A stretch of 39,709 bases of DNA from Prevotella sp. GTDB taxonomy: Bacteria; Bacteroidota; Bacteroidia; Bacteroidales; Bacteroidaceae. Shown here piece by piece: positions 1-9,206 of this stretch; positions within the stretch are counted from its first letter, which is position 1, and the number at the start of each line of letters is the position of its first letter. The notes beneath the pieces are model-generated. The model did not search any database, was not told where the DNA came from, and was given only the letters and a program-made list of their open reading frames with translations. The stretch is from the NCBI GenBank assembly GCA_022771265.1, contig JALFCG010000043.1:1-39709 (forward strand), written 5' to 3'. The position numbers were made by a program, and so were the translations under genes.

Positions 1-83
1 GTGCGCTCCTCGGTGGCTTCGGGGAGTACGATGCGCTGCTTGTTGCTTTTAGCGCGTTCGATGATTTTTTGTACTAAATCCAT
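1..83 (-). CDS. pta: Phosphate acetyltransferase, N-terminal fragment (cut by window edge)
   Basis: Only the first 27 codons are inside the window. The reverse strand reads from ATG at 83 and begins MDLVQKIIERAKSNKQRIVL, followed by PEATEER. This matches the well conserved N-terminus of Pta, which interconverts acetyl-CoA and acetyl phosphate in the cytoplasm for acetate formation. The gene is divergent from gpmI with a 229-nt shared promoter region. The remainder, including the active-site region, lies outside, so the assignment rests on a short but characteristic stretch. A related phosphotransacylase such as phosphate butyryltransferase is less likely given the 'RIVLPEATEER' pattern. Confidence 0.8.
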   Translation of the reverse strand, partial: MDLVQKIIERAKSNKQRIVLPEATEER

Positions 84-160
84 AGTATGTTTTTTATGTA
101 GTTCTGAAATTTGTTTCACATTTGTTTGAACATATTTTGCAAACTCTACTTTACAATTTG

Positions 161-168
161 CAAAAGTA
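161..168 (-). promoter_or_regulatory. Bacteroidetes-type -7 promoter box for pta
   Basis: CAAAAGTA on the plus strand is TACTTTTG on the minus strand and fits TAnnTTTG. It would start transcription about 70 nt before the pta ATG. No convincing TTTG element is seen at the expected upstream distance, so this is a single-box prediction. Confidence 0.45.
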
Positions 169-265
169 AACAAAATATTTGAATTAGTAATAATATCGTG
201 TGCTTTTTTTTATTAAAATCATAAAAAATCGCGTCTCTTAATACCTTATTATATATTTTTTTTCT

Positions 266-273
266 TACCTTTG
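266..273 (+). promoter_or_regulatory. Bacteroidetes-type -7 promoter box for gpmI
   Basis: TACCTTTG fits the TAnnTTTG consensus and sits 39 nt before the gpmI ATG, inside an AT-rich leader. No clear -33 TTTG is visible about 19-20 nt upstream. Confidence 0.5.
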
Positions 274-312
274 CACGCGAAATAAGAATATTAATAATCA
301 TATAAGTATATT

Positions 313-1830
313 ATGGCAAAGAAAGCATTACTCATGATTCTCGACGGATGGGGAATCGGAAAACATGGAAAGGGTGACGTAATCTATAACACGCCAACTC
401 CTTATCTCGACTATCTTACAGCTGTCAGTGCACACTCCGAGCTTCAGGCTTCGGGAGAAAACGTAGGTCTGCCTGACGGACAGATGGGTAACTCTGAAGT
501 AGGACATCTTAACATTGGAGCAGGACGAGTGGTTTACCAAGACCTGGTGAAAATCAACCGTGCATGCAAGGACGGCTCTATCATGGAGAATCCGGAAATA
601 AAGGCTGCCTATGGTTATGCCAAGGAGACAGGCAAGCGCCTCCACCTCATGGGACTTACCTCTGACGGTGGTGTACACTCATCGCTCGACCACCTGTTCA
701 AGCTCGTGGAAATTGGCAAGGAGTATGGCTTGACACAGACTTTCGTTCACTGTTTCATGGACGGCCGCGACACCGACCCGAAGAGCGGTGTGGGATTCAT
801 CAAGCAGCTTTCTGAGGTCTGCAAGAACAATGACGCGCACATCGCTTCTATCGTAGGACGTTTCTATGCCATGGACCGCGACAAGCGTTGGAACCGTGTG
901 AAAGAGGCTTACGACCTACTCGTCGAGGGCAAGGGAAAGCAGGCCGAGTGCATGGTGAAGGCTATGGAGGAAAGCTACGAGGAAGGCGTTACCGACGAGT
1001 TCATCAAGCCTATCAACAATGCCAAGGTTGACGGAACCATCCAAGAGGGCGACGTGGTTATTTTCATCAACTTCCGCAACGACCGTGCGAAGGAGCTCAC
1101 ACAGGTGCTCACCCAGCAGGACATGCCGGAGGAAGGCATGAAGACAATACCAGGACTGCAGTACTACTGCATGACTCCATATGACGCGTCATTCCAGGGC
1201 GTTCACATCCTCTTCCCGAAGGAGAACGTTGGCAACACCCTTGGCGAGTATCTGAGTGCTCAGGGCAAGAAGCAGCTTCACACAGCAGAGACAGAGAAGT
1301 ATGCTCACGTGACATTCTTCTTCAATGGCGGTCGTGAGGCTCCTTACGATGGAGAGGACCGCATTCTCGTTCCTTCTCCAAAGGTAGCCACTTACGATTT
1401 GAAGCCGGAGATGTCGGCATACGAGGTGAAAGACAAACTTGTTGGTGCCATCAACACCCAGGAGTATGACTTCATCGTGGTGAACTTCGCAAATGGTGAC
1501 ATGGTGGGTCACACTGGTGTATATAATGCCATTGCCAAGGCGGTACACGCTGTTGACAACTGTGTGCGCGAGGTGATTGAGGCAGCAAAGGCAAACGACT
1601 ACGAGGCAATAATCATTGCCGACCATGGCAATGCCGACAATGCCATCAACGAGGACGGCACTCCTAACACCGCCCACTCTCTCAACCCGGTACCTTTCAT
1701 CTATGTTACCGACAACAATTCGGCGACAGTGAAGAATGGTCGTCTTGCCGACGTTGCTCCTTCTATCCTGCACATCATGGGTCTTGAGCAACCTGCCGAC
1801 ATGACAGGTGAGAACCTAATCTGTGATTAA
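313..1830 (+). CDS. gpmI: 2,3-bisphosphoglycerate-independent phosphoglycerate mutase
   Basis: 505 residues, the usual length of the cofactor-independent enzyme that interconverts 3- and 2-phosphoglycerate in glycolysis. The N-terminus has the metal-binding Asp in LMILDGWG (Asp11). The phosphoserine motif [15 protein letters not shown] places the nucleophile at Ser61. Further alkaline-phosphatase-superfamily metal ligands are seen in [27 protein letters not shown] and ADHGNADN near the C-terminus. The protein is cytosolic and Mn-dependent by family. The start is the first ATG, preceded by an A/T-rich leader with a good -7 box. It is monocistronic and ends directly at a strong hairpin. Confidence 0.97.
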   Translation: MAKKALLMILDGWGIGKHGKGDVIYNTPTPYLDYLTAVSAHSELQASGENVGLPDGQMGNSEVGHLNIGAGRVVYQDLVKINRACKDGSIMENPEIKAAYGYAKETGKRLHLMGLTSDGGVHSSLDHLFKLVEIGKEYGLTQTFVHCFMDGRDTDPKSGVGFIKQLSEVCKNNDAHIASIVGRFYAMDRDKRWNRVKEAYDLLVEGKGKQAECMVKAMEESYEEGVTDEFIKPINNAKVDGTIQEGDVVIFINFRNDRAKELTQVLTQQDMPEEGMKTIPGLQYYCMTPYDASFQGVHILFPKENVGNTLGEYLSAQGKKQLHTAETEKYAHVTFFFNGGREAPYDGEDRILVPSPKVATYDLKPEMSAYEVKDKLVGAINTQEYDFIVVNFANGDMVGHTGVYNAIAKAVHAVDNCVREVIEAAKANDYEAIIIADHGNADNAINEDGTPNTAHSLNPVPFIYVTDNNSATVKNGRLADVAPSILHIMGLEQPADMTGENLICD

Positions 1831-1882
1831 ATGAAGAATGAAGAGTGACGAATATTCTTCACTCTTCATTCTTCATTTTTTA
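1831..1882. terminator. Strong hairpin terminator between convergent gpmI and tdh
   Basis: An 18-bp perfect stem: ATGAAGAATGAAGAGTGA at 1831-1848 pairs with 1859-1876, with a 10-nt loop. On the plus strand it is followed by a run of six T. The hairpin starts right after the gpmI stop and abuts the tdh stop, so it can serve both genes. The T-tract is good only on the plus strand. The stem sequence belongs to a family of GAAGAATGAAGA repeats that also appears inside malQ at 23107-23141. Confidence 0.85.
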
Positions 1883-2908
1883 TTCTTCCCAGTTGAGTAT
1901 TACTTTACCGCACATTCCAGACTCCATCACGTCAAAGCCTTTTTGGAACTCGTCGATAGGGTAGTGGTGAGTGATGACAGGAGTAAGGTCGAGACCGGAG
2001 ATGAGCATCTGCTCCATCTTGTACCACGTCTCCCACATCTGACGCCCGTATATGCCCTTGATGGTGAGAGCCTTGAATATTATCTCGCTCCAGTCAACGG
2101 TAGTGGTTGGCGGGAGGATGCCTAACTGTGCAATGTGCGAACCGTTGTACATGTGGGCTACCATGTCGCGGAAGGCAACAGGAGAGCCTGACATTTCCAG
2201 ACCGACATCGAAACCAGAGATGCCGAGGTCTTTCATTGCTCCCTCAACAGTCTCGCCCTTTGCGGCGTTGACGGTATAGGTGGCACCCATCTTCCTGGCT
2301 ATGTCAAGGCGGTAGTCGTTGAGGTCGGTGACGATGACGTTCTTCGCTCCAGCAAAGCGTGCTATGGCAGTTGCCATAGTGCCGATGAGTCCGGCACCGG
2401 TGATGAGCACGTCTTCTCCGAGGAGAGGGAAGGCAAGGGCTGTGTGTGTGGCGTTGCCGAATGGGTCCATAATCGCTGCCAGGTCATCACTGATGCGGTT
2501 GTCGAGTTTTACTACGTTTGATTCGGGTATGCAAAGGTATTCTGCAAATGCACCGTCGCGGTTCACGCCGACGCTGATGCTGTTCTCGCAGATATGCAGC
2601 TTGCCACGACGGCAGTTGCGGCAGTGTCCGCACGCTATGTGCCCTTCGCCTGTCACTCGGTCGCCCACCTTAATGTTCTGAACTCCTGGTCCCACTTCAG
2701 CCACGACACCCACATATTCGTGTCCGATGGTCATAGGAGTCTTTACAGTTTTCTGGCTCCATTCGTCCCACTTGTATATGTGGAGGTCGGTGCCGCATAT
2801 CGCGGTTTTCTTTATTTTGATGAGAACATCGTTCACACCTACTTCCGGTACTGGTACATCTTCCATCCAGATGCCCTTCTTTGCCTCTTTCTTTACTAAT
2901 GCTTTCAT
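1880..2908 (-). CDS. tdh: L-threonine 3-dehydrogenase
   Basis: 342 residues, a zinc-dependent medium-chain dehydrogenase that oxidises L-threonine to 2-amino-3-ketobutyrate with NAD+. Visible features are the catalytic-zinc Cys38 in [14 protein letters not shown] in MTIGHEYVG, the structural-zinc four-Cys loop [15 protein letters not shown], and the Rossmann fold GAGLIGTMA. The C-terminal half is typical of Tdh rather than sorbitol dehydrogenase ([14 protein letters not shown]). It lies 10 nt downstream of kbl in the same direction, the classic pathway pair, so its product passes straight to Kbl. Start ATG at 2908. Confidence 0.96.
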   Translation of the reverse strand: MKALVKKEAKKGIWMEDVPVPEVGVNDVLIKIKKTAICGTDLHIYKWDEWSQKTVKTPMTIGHEYVGVVAEVGPGVQNIKVGDRVTGEGHIACGHCRNCRRGKLHICENSISVGVNRDGAFAEYLCIPESNVVKLDNRISDDLAAIMDPFGNATHTALAFPLLGEDVLITGAGLIGTMATAIARFAGAKNVIVTDLNDYRLDIARKMGATYTVNAAKGETVEGAMKDLGISGFDVGLEMSGSPVAFRDMVAHMYNGSHIAQLGILPPTTTVDWSEIIFKALTIKGIYGRQMWETWYKMEQMLISGLDLTPVITHHYPIDEFQKGFDVMESGMCGKVILNWEE

Positions 2909-2918
2909 GAATATCGAA

Positions 2919-4106
2919 TTATTTTATTACTCCCAATTCCTTTCCGATTTTTGTGAATGCCGCAATGCACTTGTCGAGATGTTCGCGCTCGTGTGCAGCT
3001 GAAATCTGCACGCGGATGCGTGCCTGGTCTTTTGGCACTACGGGATAGAAGAAGCCAGTGACGTAGATGCCTTCTTCCTGAAGGCGTGCCGCCATCACTT
3101 GCGATAGCTTGGCGTCGTAGAGCATCACGGCGCAGATGGCAGACTGCGTGGGCTTTATGTCGAATCCGGCTGCCAGCATCCTTTCGCGGAAGTAGTCGGT
3201 GTTGGCGTGAAGCTTGTCCTGCAGTTCGTTGGTCTCGCTCATCATCTGGAACATCTTTATGCCGGCAGCAACCACCATTGGAGGCAGGGAGTTGGAGAAG
3301 AGGTAAGGGCGGGAACCCTGGCGTAGCATGTCTATTATTTCCTTCCTGCCAGTGGTGAATCCGCCTACTGCACCTCCGAAGGCCTTGCCAAGCGTACCGG
3401 TGATAATCTCCACCTTTCCGCGCAGGTCGTGGAGTTCGGTAACGCCGCGTCCTGTCTTTCCTACCACACCTGCCGAGTGTGATTCATCGACCATTACCAT
3501 TGCGTCGTATTTGTTGGCGAGTTCATATATCTTGTCGAGAGGGCATACGTTGCCGTCCATTGAAAAGACTCCGTCGGTGACGATGATGCGGAAACGGCAT
3601 TTCTGTGCAGCTTTCAGTTGCTCTTCAAGGTCTGCCATGTCGGCATTGGCATATCTGAAACGTTGTGCCTTGCAAAGTCTCACGCCGTCGATGATGGAGG
3701 CGTGGTTGAGAGCGTCGGAAATGATGGCGTCGTCGGGTCCGAGAAGTGGCTCAAACACACCGCCGTTAGCGTCGAAGCAGGCGGCATAGAGTATAGTGTC
3801 CTCAGTGCCGAAGAAGTCGGCGATGGCTTTTTCCAGATCCTTGTGTCGGTCTTGTGTGCCGCATATGAACCTCACCGACGACATTCCGTAGCCTCTTTCG
3901 TCCATTGCCTTTTTCGCAGCTTCAATTAGAGCGGGATGGTTTGCCAATCCAAGGTAGTTGTTGGCGCAGAAGTTCAACACTGTTTTTCCGTCAACTGTAA
4001 TTTCTGCACTTTGTGGTGAGCAGATGAGTCGTTCGTTTTTGTAAAGACCAGCCTCCTTTATTGAGGCGAGTTCATTAGACAGATGTTTTTGAAAATTGTT
4101 GTACAT
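2919..4106 (-). CDS. kbl: Glycine C-acetyltransferase (2-amino-3-ketobutyrate CoA ligase)
   Basis: 395 residues, a PLP-dependent alpha-oxoamine synthase that cleaves 2-amino-3-ketobutyrate with CoA to glycine and acetyl-CoA. Characteristic stretches are [58 protein letters not shown], and the PLP lysine in [13 protein letters not shown] (Lys241). The C-terminus contains [16 protein letters not shown], as in Kbl. Start ATG at 4106. The gene is first in a two-gene unit with tdh. The 55-nt gap from the upstream lipoprotein gene holds no clear promoter, so read-through from the preceding operon is possible. Confidence 0.96.
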   Translation of the reverse strand: MYNNFQKHLSNELASIKEAGLYKNERLICSPQSAEITVDGKTVLNFCANNYLGLANHPALIEAAKKAMDERGYGMSSVRFICGTQDRHKDLEKAIADFFGTEDTILYAACFDANGGVFEPLLGPDDAIISDALNHASIIDGVRLCKAQRFRYANADMADLEEQLKAAQKCRFRIIVTDGVFSMDGNVCPLDKIYELANKYDAMVMVDESHSAGVVGKTGRGVTELHDLRGKVEIITGTLGKAFGGAVGGFTTGRKEIIDMLRQGSRPYLFSNSLPPMVVAAGIKMFQMMSETNELQDKLHANTDYFRERMLAAGFDIKPTQSAICAVMLYDAKLSQVMAARLQEEGIYVTGFFYPVVPKDQARIRVQISAAHEREHLDKCIAAFTKIGKELGVIK

Positions 4107-4161
4107 GATATTAATTTTTGATTAAAGATTGTGTGATGTTATTTGATAAAAATGTTTCTTG

Positions 4162-4836
4162 TCACCTTATAGGGAATGTAAGTGTCTTGTTGCCGTTGGC
4201 AGTGGTGTTGACCCTTATGGCTGCGCTGTCACAGCCAAAGCCACTAAGAACGCTTGTGGGCAGTGAGAAGTAGAACTTCTCTGTGTAGTATTCCGGGATG
4301 TCGCCTTTGTCGTGGAAGAAAGTCATGTGCAAGGTTCCCTTGTCGCCGCTTTTGTCCAAGGTAACTGAGTCGGGAATGAGTGTTATTCTGTGTTTCTCTG
4401 AGTTGGCATTGGCTATACCGACCTTTAGTGTAATGGCAAAAGTGATGAAGTGTTTGCTTTTGCTTATCCATGACGACTCAAGGCCTATCGGGTCGGTCTT
4501 CATTGTCTTTATCGAGTCGCGTGGCGTGACCGACATGAGGTTCATCTTTGAGATGCTGAGTGCCTTTACGGTGTTGGCATCCACCTTATTATAATACATT
4601 ATTGCCCGATAAGTGCTGTCGGCGGTGCTCGCCCACGATGCTTCGCAAGGGACGTCCAAGGTGAGAGAGTCGCCGTTGTCGGTGATGACATAGTCGATAT
4701 TCTTCTCTCTGTTGGCATGCGCTTCCACGAAGTCGGCTGTCATGTCGGAGTAAGTTCCGTCGCCCTTGTCGTAAGTGTCCTGCTCGCAGGAGAGGAGCAG
4801 CAGGGCTGTTAATGTATATATAATAAGGTGGCGCAT
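4162..4836 (-). CDS. NigD-like lipoprotein
   Basis: 224 residues from the preferred ATG at 4836, giving MRHLIIYTLTALLLLSC with a lipobox Cys17. A longer frame from 4890 exists but would overlap the preceding acyltransferase gene and put 18 non-signal residues before the lipobox. After the acidic post-Cys segment come a DNGDSLTL strand, a RAIMYYN strand, a PIGLESSWIS segment and a C-terminal EYYTEKFYFSLP strand. This order resembles the OB-fold plus beta-sandwich layout of Bacteroidetes NigD-like proteins, whose function is unknown. It is probably anchored to the outer membrane. It is last in the operon starting at the PASTA gene, 10 nt after the acyltransferase. Lipoprotein status is clear; the family name is tentative. 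Confidence 0.7.
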   Translation of the reverse strand: MRHLIIYTLTALLLLSCEQDTYDKGDGTYSDMTADFVEAHANREKNIDYVITDNGDSLTLDVPCEASWASTADSTYRAIMYYNKVDANTVKALSISKMNLMSVTPRDSIKTMKTDPIGLESSWISKSKHFITFAITLKVGIANANSEKHRITLIPDSVTLDKSGDKGTLHMTFFHDKGDIPEYYTEKFYFSLPTSVLSGFGCDSAAIRVNTTANGNKTLTFPIR

Positions 4837-4846
4837 CTGTATGTAG

Positions 4847-6004
4847 TTACGTGTTCCGGGTGTTGAACTTGTTGCGTGCGGGATTGGCATACATTGTGAG
4901 TATGCGCTCGCGAAGGTATTCCTTGTCGGGAGTCACTCCAGCTTTCGAGAGCATTGCCTCCGCCTTCTGCAGCTGGCGGGAGAGGTAGTCCTCGAATGCC
5001 GTTTTCTCCGCTTCCCCGTAGCCGCCGTGCGAAGTGCCTTCGAGAAGGTCAAGTGCAACAAGGTTGCTCGTGTAGAGGCGGTAGTTGGAGTGTATGCCCT
5101 TGTCGATGTGTTCGGCAATGATTCTGAAGATGTCTCCTTTAGGAGTGTCGGAAGGAATGCTGTCGAGGAAGTCGTCGATGGCAGGTGCGCAATGGTAGTG
5201 TATGGCGCCCTTGTAGCCCATGATTCCTGTCTGCATGCTGAGCACGTCGTCCTGTTTTGTCTTTTTCCAGCCTTCGATGTCACGTTTCAACTGGAACTCT
5301 ACTGCCTTGAGGAAGTCGCAGGGGTCGTACTCGTAGCTGATGGCAAGCGGTACGATGTGAAGTTGCTTCAGTCGTTCCACGATGGAGCCATCGCCTCCCA
5401 TCGCCATCATCTTCAGTATCGACTCTTGGGTGCGGTCGTCGCTGTCCTTTGCCCTTCCCTCTCGTTGGGCTATCCAGATGTTGTCGTTCTTTTGGCTGAC
5501 CACCAGATGCATGTATTCCGACATGCGCTTGCTGTTGACCAACATGTCCCTGATGCCGGCGCTTCTTAACACTATGAACGACTTGTTCACCCTCACCAAG
5601 TCCTTTATCCATGGTGCAGCAAGGAGGTTGTCGCCAATGGCAATCTCGCATGTCGTCTTGAATCCTGACTCGATGAGCATCACGTCGAGCAGTGCCGAGT
5701 CAAGAACGATGTCGCGGTGGTTGCTGACGAAGGTGTATCGTCGGTTGTTGTCGATGTTGCTGATGTCCATGTCGCAGCCGGTACTTGCCTTTTTCAGCAA
5801 GTCCTTTAGGAATGGATAGCAAAAAGCAAGCTGGAAGTCAAGATTCGTCTTGCATTGCGTCAGTTTTGCCGCCAAAGCCTCGAAAGGCACTTGCGGAAAC
5901 ACTTTCCCCACCACTTGCTTAAACTGTGGGTCAGCCGTCAGTCGCCCGTAAGCCGCCGGCAAGTCCTCTGGCCCGAAAGCCCTAATGTTGTCAAAGTCTC
6001 CCAT
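4847..6004 (-). CDS. Glycerol-phosphate-type acyltransferase (PlsC/PlsB superfamily)
   Basis: 385 residues. The central region shows the acyltransferase signature as SNHRDIVLDSALLD, a phospholipid-substrate motif III-like EGRAKDSDD, and motif IV-like IVPLAISYEYDP. There is no evident membrane anchor. The family transfers acyl groups to glycerophosphate or lysophospholipids, and these Bacteroidetes proteins are usually called 1-acyl-sn-glycerol-3-phosphate acyltransferases. Oddly, the catalytic box reads H-X5-D (HRDIVLD) where the family norm is H-X4-D. The exact substrate cannot be told from sequence. It starts 10 nt after ddl and ends 10 nt before the lipoprotein start, in one operon. Confidence 0.75.
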   Translation of the reverse strand: MGDFDNIRAFGPEDLPAAYGRLTADPQFKQVVGKVFPQVPFEALAAKLTQCKTNLDFQLAFCYPFLKDLLKKASTGCDMDISNIDNNRRYTFVSNHRDIVLDSALLDVMLIESGFKTTCEIAIGDNLLAAPWIKDLVRVNKSFIVLRSAGIRDMLVNSKRMSEYMHLVVSQKNDNIWIAQREGRAKDSDDRTQESILKMMAMGGDGSIVERLKQLHIVPLAISYEYDPCDFLKAVEFQLKRDIEGWKKTKQDDVLSMQTGIMGYKGAIHYHCAPAIDDFLDSIPSDTPKGDIFRIIAEHIDKGIHSNYRLYTSNLVALDLLEGTSHGGYGEAEKTAFEDYLSRQLQKAEAMLSKAGVTPDKEYLRERILTMYANPARNKFNTRNT

Positions 6005-6014
6005 AGTAATAATC

Positions 6015-7028
6015 CTAAAACTGGTTCTCCACGATGTCAGTGAGTACGTCGCTCATCTTAAGTCCTGCCGCCTTCACTTGTTGTGGTATGAAACTGGTGG
6101 CAGTCATTCCGGGAGTGGTGTTCACCTCAAGCATGCTGATTTTGTCAACTTCCTTGCCGTCTTTGCCTATTCCCTTGCCAATGATGTAGTCGATGCGTAT
6201 TATTCCGTTGCAATGAAGAATGTCGTAGATGCTGCTGGTCAGTTCGGCGACACGTCGTGCGGTGTCGTCGCTGATGCGGGCAGGAGTGATTTCCTTCACC
6301 TGGCCGTTGTATTTTGCGTCATAGTCGAAGAACTCGTTGCTGGTGACCACCTCGGTAGCTGGAAGCACCACCGACTTCTCCTTCGTCTTATAGCACCCGA
6401 TGGAAATCTCAGTGCCTTCGAGGAATGACTCCACCATCACGTCGCTGCTTTCAAGCATAGCCTTGCGGATGGCAGGGGCAAGCTGGTCCTTGTTCTTCAC
6501 TTTCGTCACACCGAAGCTGCTGCCGTCGGCAGCAGGCTTTACGAAGCACGGCATTCCGATGCGTTTTTCCACCTCGTCGTCGCTCACCACTTCTTCGTAA
6601 CCCTTCCTGATGAGCAGGCTGTCTGCCACCGACACTCCGTAGCCGCGGAGATACTGGTTGAGCACGAACTTGTCAAACGTCATGGCTTCCACGAGCACGC
6701 CGCTTGTCGAATAAGGCAGCCCAATCAGGTCGAAATACCCCTGGAGCTTGCCGTTCTCGCCAGGAGTGCCATGGATGGTGATGTAAGCATAGTCAAAGTA
6801 CAGTTTGTGACCGTCCTTCTTGAACGAGAAGTCGTTGAGGTCTATCTTGGATGTAGAGCCGTCGCCAAGGTCCACGTTCCAGTCGAGCCCTTTCATGTCG
6901 ACAATAAACACGTCGTACTTCTCCTTGTCGAAAAAGGAATAAAGCCCTTGGGCAGAACGGAGCGAAACGTCGTGCTCCGATGAGTCGCCACCGCATACGA
7001 TGGCTATCTTTCTTCTTTGTTGTTCCAT
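6015..7028 (-). CDS. ddl: D-alanine--D-alanine ligase
   Basis: 337 residues, an ATP-grasp enzyme that makes the D-Ala-D-Ala dipeptide for peptidoglycan in the cytosol. The N-terminus IAIVCGGDSSEHDVSLRSAQ is typical of Ddl. It is followed by ITIHGTPGENGKLQGYFDLIGLPYSTSGV, the ATP-binding region CFVKPAADGSSFGVTKV, EGTEISIGCY, and the metal site RIDYIIG...LEVNTTPGMTATSF. Start ATG at 7028, 16 nt after the rluD stop. Its position beside a PASTA-domain protein fits a cell-wall theme. Confidence 0.96.
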   Translation of the reverse strand: MEQQRRKIAIVCGGDSSEHDVSLRSAQGLYSFFDKEKYDVFIVDMKGLDWNVDLGDGSTSKIDLNDFSFKKDGHKLYFDYAYITIHGTPGENGKLQGYFDLIGLPYSTSGVLVEAMTFDKFVLNQYLRGYGVSVADSLLIRKGYEEVVSDDEVEKRIGMPCFVKPAADGSSFGVTKVKNKDQLAPAIRKAMLESSDVMVESFLEGTEISIGCYKTKEKSVVLPATEVVTSNEFFDYDAKYNGQVKEITPARISDDTARRVAELTSSIYDILHCNGIIRIDYIIGKGIGKDGKEVDKISMLEVNTTPGMTATSFIPQQVKAAGLKMSDVLTDIVENQF

Positions 7029-7044
7029 TGTTTATATATTGTGT

Positions 7045-8130
7045 CTAATTCAAAATTCGATACCTTCTCCATTTCTCAATCAGCCCTTGGAGGTCGTCGG
7101 GCAGTTCGGAGGTGAAGTCCATCTGTTGTTTAGTAGCGGGATGCACGAAGCCCAGGGTCTTGGCGTGTAATGCCTGTCGTGGGCACTGCTTGAAACCGTT
7201 GATGACAAACTGGCGGTAGCTGCCTGTCCGTTCTCCGCGCAGAATCTCGGTGCCGCCATAGCGCTCGTCGCTGAACAAGGGGTGACCGATGTGCTTCATG
7301 TGGGCACGTATCTGATGGGTGCGGCCTGTCTCGAGGATACACTCCACGAGGGTGACATAGCCGAAGCGCTCCATAACGCGATAGTGGGTCACGGCTGGCT
7401 TGCCAATCTCCGAGTCGGGAGGGAACACCGCCATGCGTAGCCTGTCCTTCGGGTCGCGGCCAATGTTACCCTCGATGGTGCCTGAGTCCTCCACGAAGTT
7501 GCCCCACACGAGAGCGTTGTAGCTGCGGTGGGTGGTCTTGTTGAAGAACTGCACGCCGAGCGATGTCTTGGCTTCAGGAGTCTTTGCCACCACAAGAAGG
7601 CCGCTGGTGTCCTTGTCGATGCGATGGACCAGTCCTACCTGCGGGTCGTTAGGGTCATACGACTCGAGATTTCTCAAGTGCCAGGCAATGGCGTTGACCA
7701 ATGTGCCGTGGAAATTGCCGCAACCGGGATGGACCACAAGCCCTGCCGGTTTGTTGATCACCATCAGCTGGTCGTCCTCATACACCACGTCAAGCGGAAT
7801 GTCTTCCGGCTCAATCGTCGTGTCGTAATGAGGGCGGTCGAGCATCAGCGTCACCACGTCGCCTGGCCTGACCTTATAGTTGCTCTTCACGGGCTTGTCG
7901 TTGACGTGGACGAACCCCGCCTCCGCCGCCTTCTGTATTCGGTTGCGGCTGGAGTGCTGCAGCTTTTCAAACATGAACTTGTCGATGCGTACTGGTACCT
8001 GGCCGCGGTCAACCTCGAAGCGGAAGTGCTCGTAGAGTTGCTGGCTTTCTTCCATCTCGTCGTCGGCAAAGCTCTTGTCTATGTCGTAGTCTTGTTCTGT
8101 CATATCCGTTTTCTCGTCACTGTTTTTCAT
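7045..8130 (-). CDS. rluD: RluD-family 23S rRNA pseudouridine synthase
   Basis: 361 residues. After an acidic N-terminal extension of about 40 residues comes an S4 RNA-binding domain (VPVRIDKFMFEKL...VHVNDKPVKSNYKVRPGD). The RluA-type catalytic domain follows, with the catalytic Asp172 in VHRIDKDTSGLLVVAKT and the TGRTHQIRAHM motif. It modifies uridines in the large rRNA (positions 1911/1915/1917 in E. coli RluD). RluC-type specificity cannot be excluded, but the S4 domain and length fit RluD. Its ATG overlaps the stop of the upstream PASTA gene as ATGA, indicating translational coupling. Confidence 0.92.
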   Translation of the reverse strand: MKNSDEKTDMTEQDYDIDKSFADDEMEESQQLYEHFRFEVDRGQVPVRIDKFMFEKLQHSSRNRIQKAAEAGFVHVNDKPVKSNYKVRPGDVVTLMLDRPHYDTTIEPEDIPLDVVYEDDQLMVINKPAGLVVHPGCGNFHGTLVNAIAWHLRNLESYDPNDPQVGLVHRIDKDTSGLLVVAKTPEAKTSLGVQFFNKTTHRSYNALVWGNFVEDSGTIEGNIGRDPKDRLRMAVFPPDSEIGKPAVTHYRVMERFGYVTLVECILETGRTHQIRAHMKHIGHPLFSDERYGGTEILRGERTGSYRQFVINGFKQCPRQALHAKTLGFVHPATKQQMDFTSELPDDLQGLIEKWRRYRILN

Positions 8131-8810
8131 GGTTCAGGTTCAGTGGCTTCCTCTACAGGAGGTTCAGTCACTTCCTCAAACTCGTCAATGTCCTCGCTTT
8201 CACCGATGCTTTCATATTCCGGGTCGGGGGAGTCAATGTCAGCAAAGCCGTCAGCATACCTTCCGTCGCCAACTATCAGCGTCAGCGGATAGTCGATGGG
8301 TATGCGGTCGCCAGTGGCAAGACGCCTGCCTCGGCAGATGATGCCATACACCCAGTCCTTCTCCCCGTCAACATATTTTGGCGACAGCAGTTTGAACCCC
8401 ATGGCGGTCAGCTTTGCCGTAGCTTCACGGGCGCTGCTGTTGTCAATAACGTCGGGGATGGTAAACGACGGCGACGAAGGGGAATTGACAGTCACGTAAA
8501 TGGTGTGGCCCGCCTTTACGTTAGTGCCCTTGCCGGGACTTTGGGCAAGAATGCAGTCTGCTGGCAGACGGCGGTTGAAGCCCGAGTCGCTTACAATTAT
8601 CCGCAACCCCTTTTGCTCAAGCAGGTAAGCCGCTTCCTTCATGCGCATGCCCTTGATGTCGGGCACGGCTATTCCCTCACCGTGATGAGTATAGACCTCA
8701 AGTCCATATTTCACGCCGAGACACAACCCCACAACCACTAATGCCATTGCCAGGAGGTTGCCCAAAAGATAGCGGCTGGTCAGTTTGCCAAAGAAATCTC
8801 TTGTTTTCAT
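8127..8810 (-). CDS. PASTA-domain membrane protein
   Basis: 227 residues. A short cytoplasmic N-terminus is followed by one transmembrane helix (about 15-37, LLGNLLAMALVVVGLCLGVKYG) and two extracytoplasmic PASTA repeats. The first (about 47-112) begins IAVPDIKGMRMKEAAYLLEQ and the second (about 114-180) begins FTIPDVIDNSSAREATAKL. A very acidic Pro/Glu tail ends the protein. PASTA domains bind peptidoglycan or muropeptides. No kinase or transpeptidase domain is attached, so it may be a cell-wall sensor or scaffold. It is the first gene of a five-gene minus-strand operon and has a full promoter directly upstream. Confidence 0.88.
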   Translation of the reverse strand: MKTRDFFGKLTSRYLLGNLLAMALVVVGLCLGVKYGLEVYTHHGEGIAVPDIKGMRMKEAAYLLEQKGLRIIVSDSGFNRRLPADCILAQSPGKGTNVKAGHTIYVTVNSPSSPSFTIPDVIDNSSAREATAKLTAMGFKLLSPKYVDGEKDWVYGIICRGRRLATGDRIPIDYPLTLIVGDGRYADGFADIDSPDPEYESIGESEDIDEFEEVTEPPVEEATEPEP

Positions 8811-8826
8811 ATTCTATTCTATTCTG

Positions 8827-8857
8827 CAAAGGTACACTATTTCGCAGACATTACAAA
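8827..8857 (-). promoter_or_regulatory. Complete Bacteroidetes promoter for the PASTA-rluD-ddl operon
   Basis: On the minus strand TTTG (8854-8857) is separated by 19 nt from TACCTTTG (8827-8834), an excellent TTTG-N19-TAnnTTTG match. The predicted start site is only about 10 nt before the PASTA ATG at 8810, giving a very short leader. Confidence 0.8.
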
Positions 8858-8957
8858 ATAAATTAGTGAAAAAAAAATGAAAACGATGCTTTTATGTTTT
8901 CACGGACAAGAGACACTTGATTCAATATGATATAAGTAGTCAACCAAAATAGTTCAA

Positions 8958-9107
8958 CTACATGTATAAAGAGGCATAAGTAATCCCATGCCCCACTGTC
9001 AAGTTAAGATAGTCGCCTGTCATAACTGTGACAGTCTTGTCGGAGACGTTTGGATTGTTGGCATAAGACATCTCGTGTCGCTTTGTATAAGCCTGCTTCG
9101 CTGGCAC
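8958..9107 (-). pseudogene. Possible short remnant ORF of unknown family
   Basis: On the minus strand a frame is open from a GTG at 9107 (ATG at 9071) to TAG at 8958. It reads MSYANNPNVSDKTVTV followed by MTGDYLNLTVGHGITYASLYM. It looks like coding sequence in composition but has no recognised family, no leader or promoter, and is preceded by an in-frame stop. I read it as a gene tail or remnant; chance is possible. The remainder of 8858-9206 contains nothing else I can identify except the inverted repeat at 9161-9197. Confidence 0.3.
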
Positions 9108-9160
9108 TTTACACTCTATATTATTTCGTTATAACACATTGTCAATCAGGTAGTTGGTAA

Positions 9161-9197
9161 GTGTAGAGTGCCTTTCAACTCTACATTCACTCTACAC
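9161..9197. repeat. 10-bp perfect inverted repeat
   Basis: GTGTAGAGTG (9161-9170) and CACTCTACAC (9188-9197) are perfect inverted copies around a 17-nt loop. The related string TTTACACTCTATA lies at 9107-9119. No T-tract follows, so it is not an obvious terminator. It may be a dispersed palindromic repeat. Confidence 0.55.
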
Positions 9198-9206
9198 AAT
9201 TCACAT

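Noticed and set aside
1189..1791. 200-codon minus-strand ORF inside gpmI
   Set aside because: Antisense shadow of a highly conserved gene; composition and codon pattern follow gpmI.
4837..4890. 18-codon extension of the NigD-like lipoprotein
   Set aside because: Overlaps the end of the acyltransferase gene and would displace the lipobox from the N-terminus.
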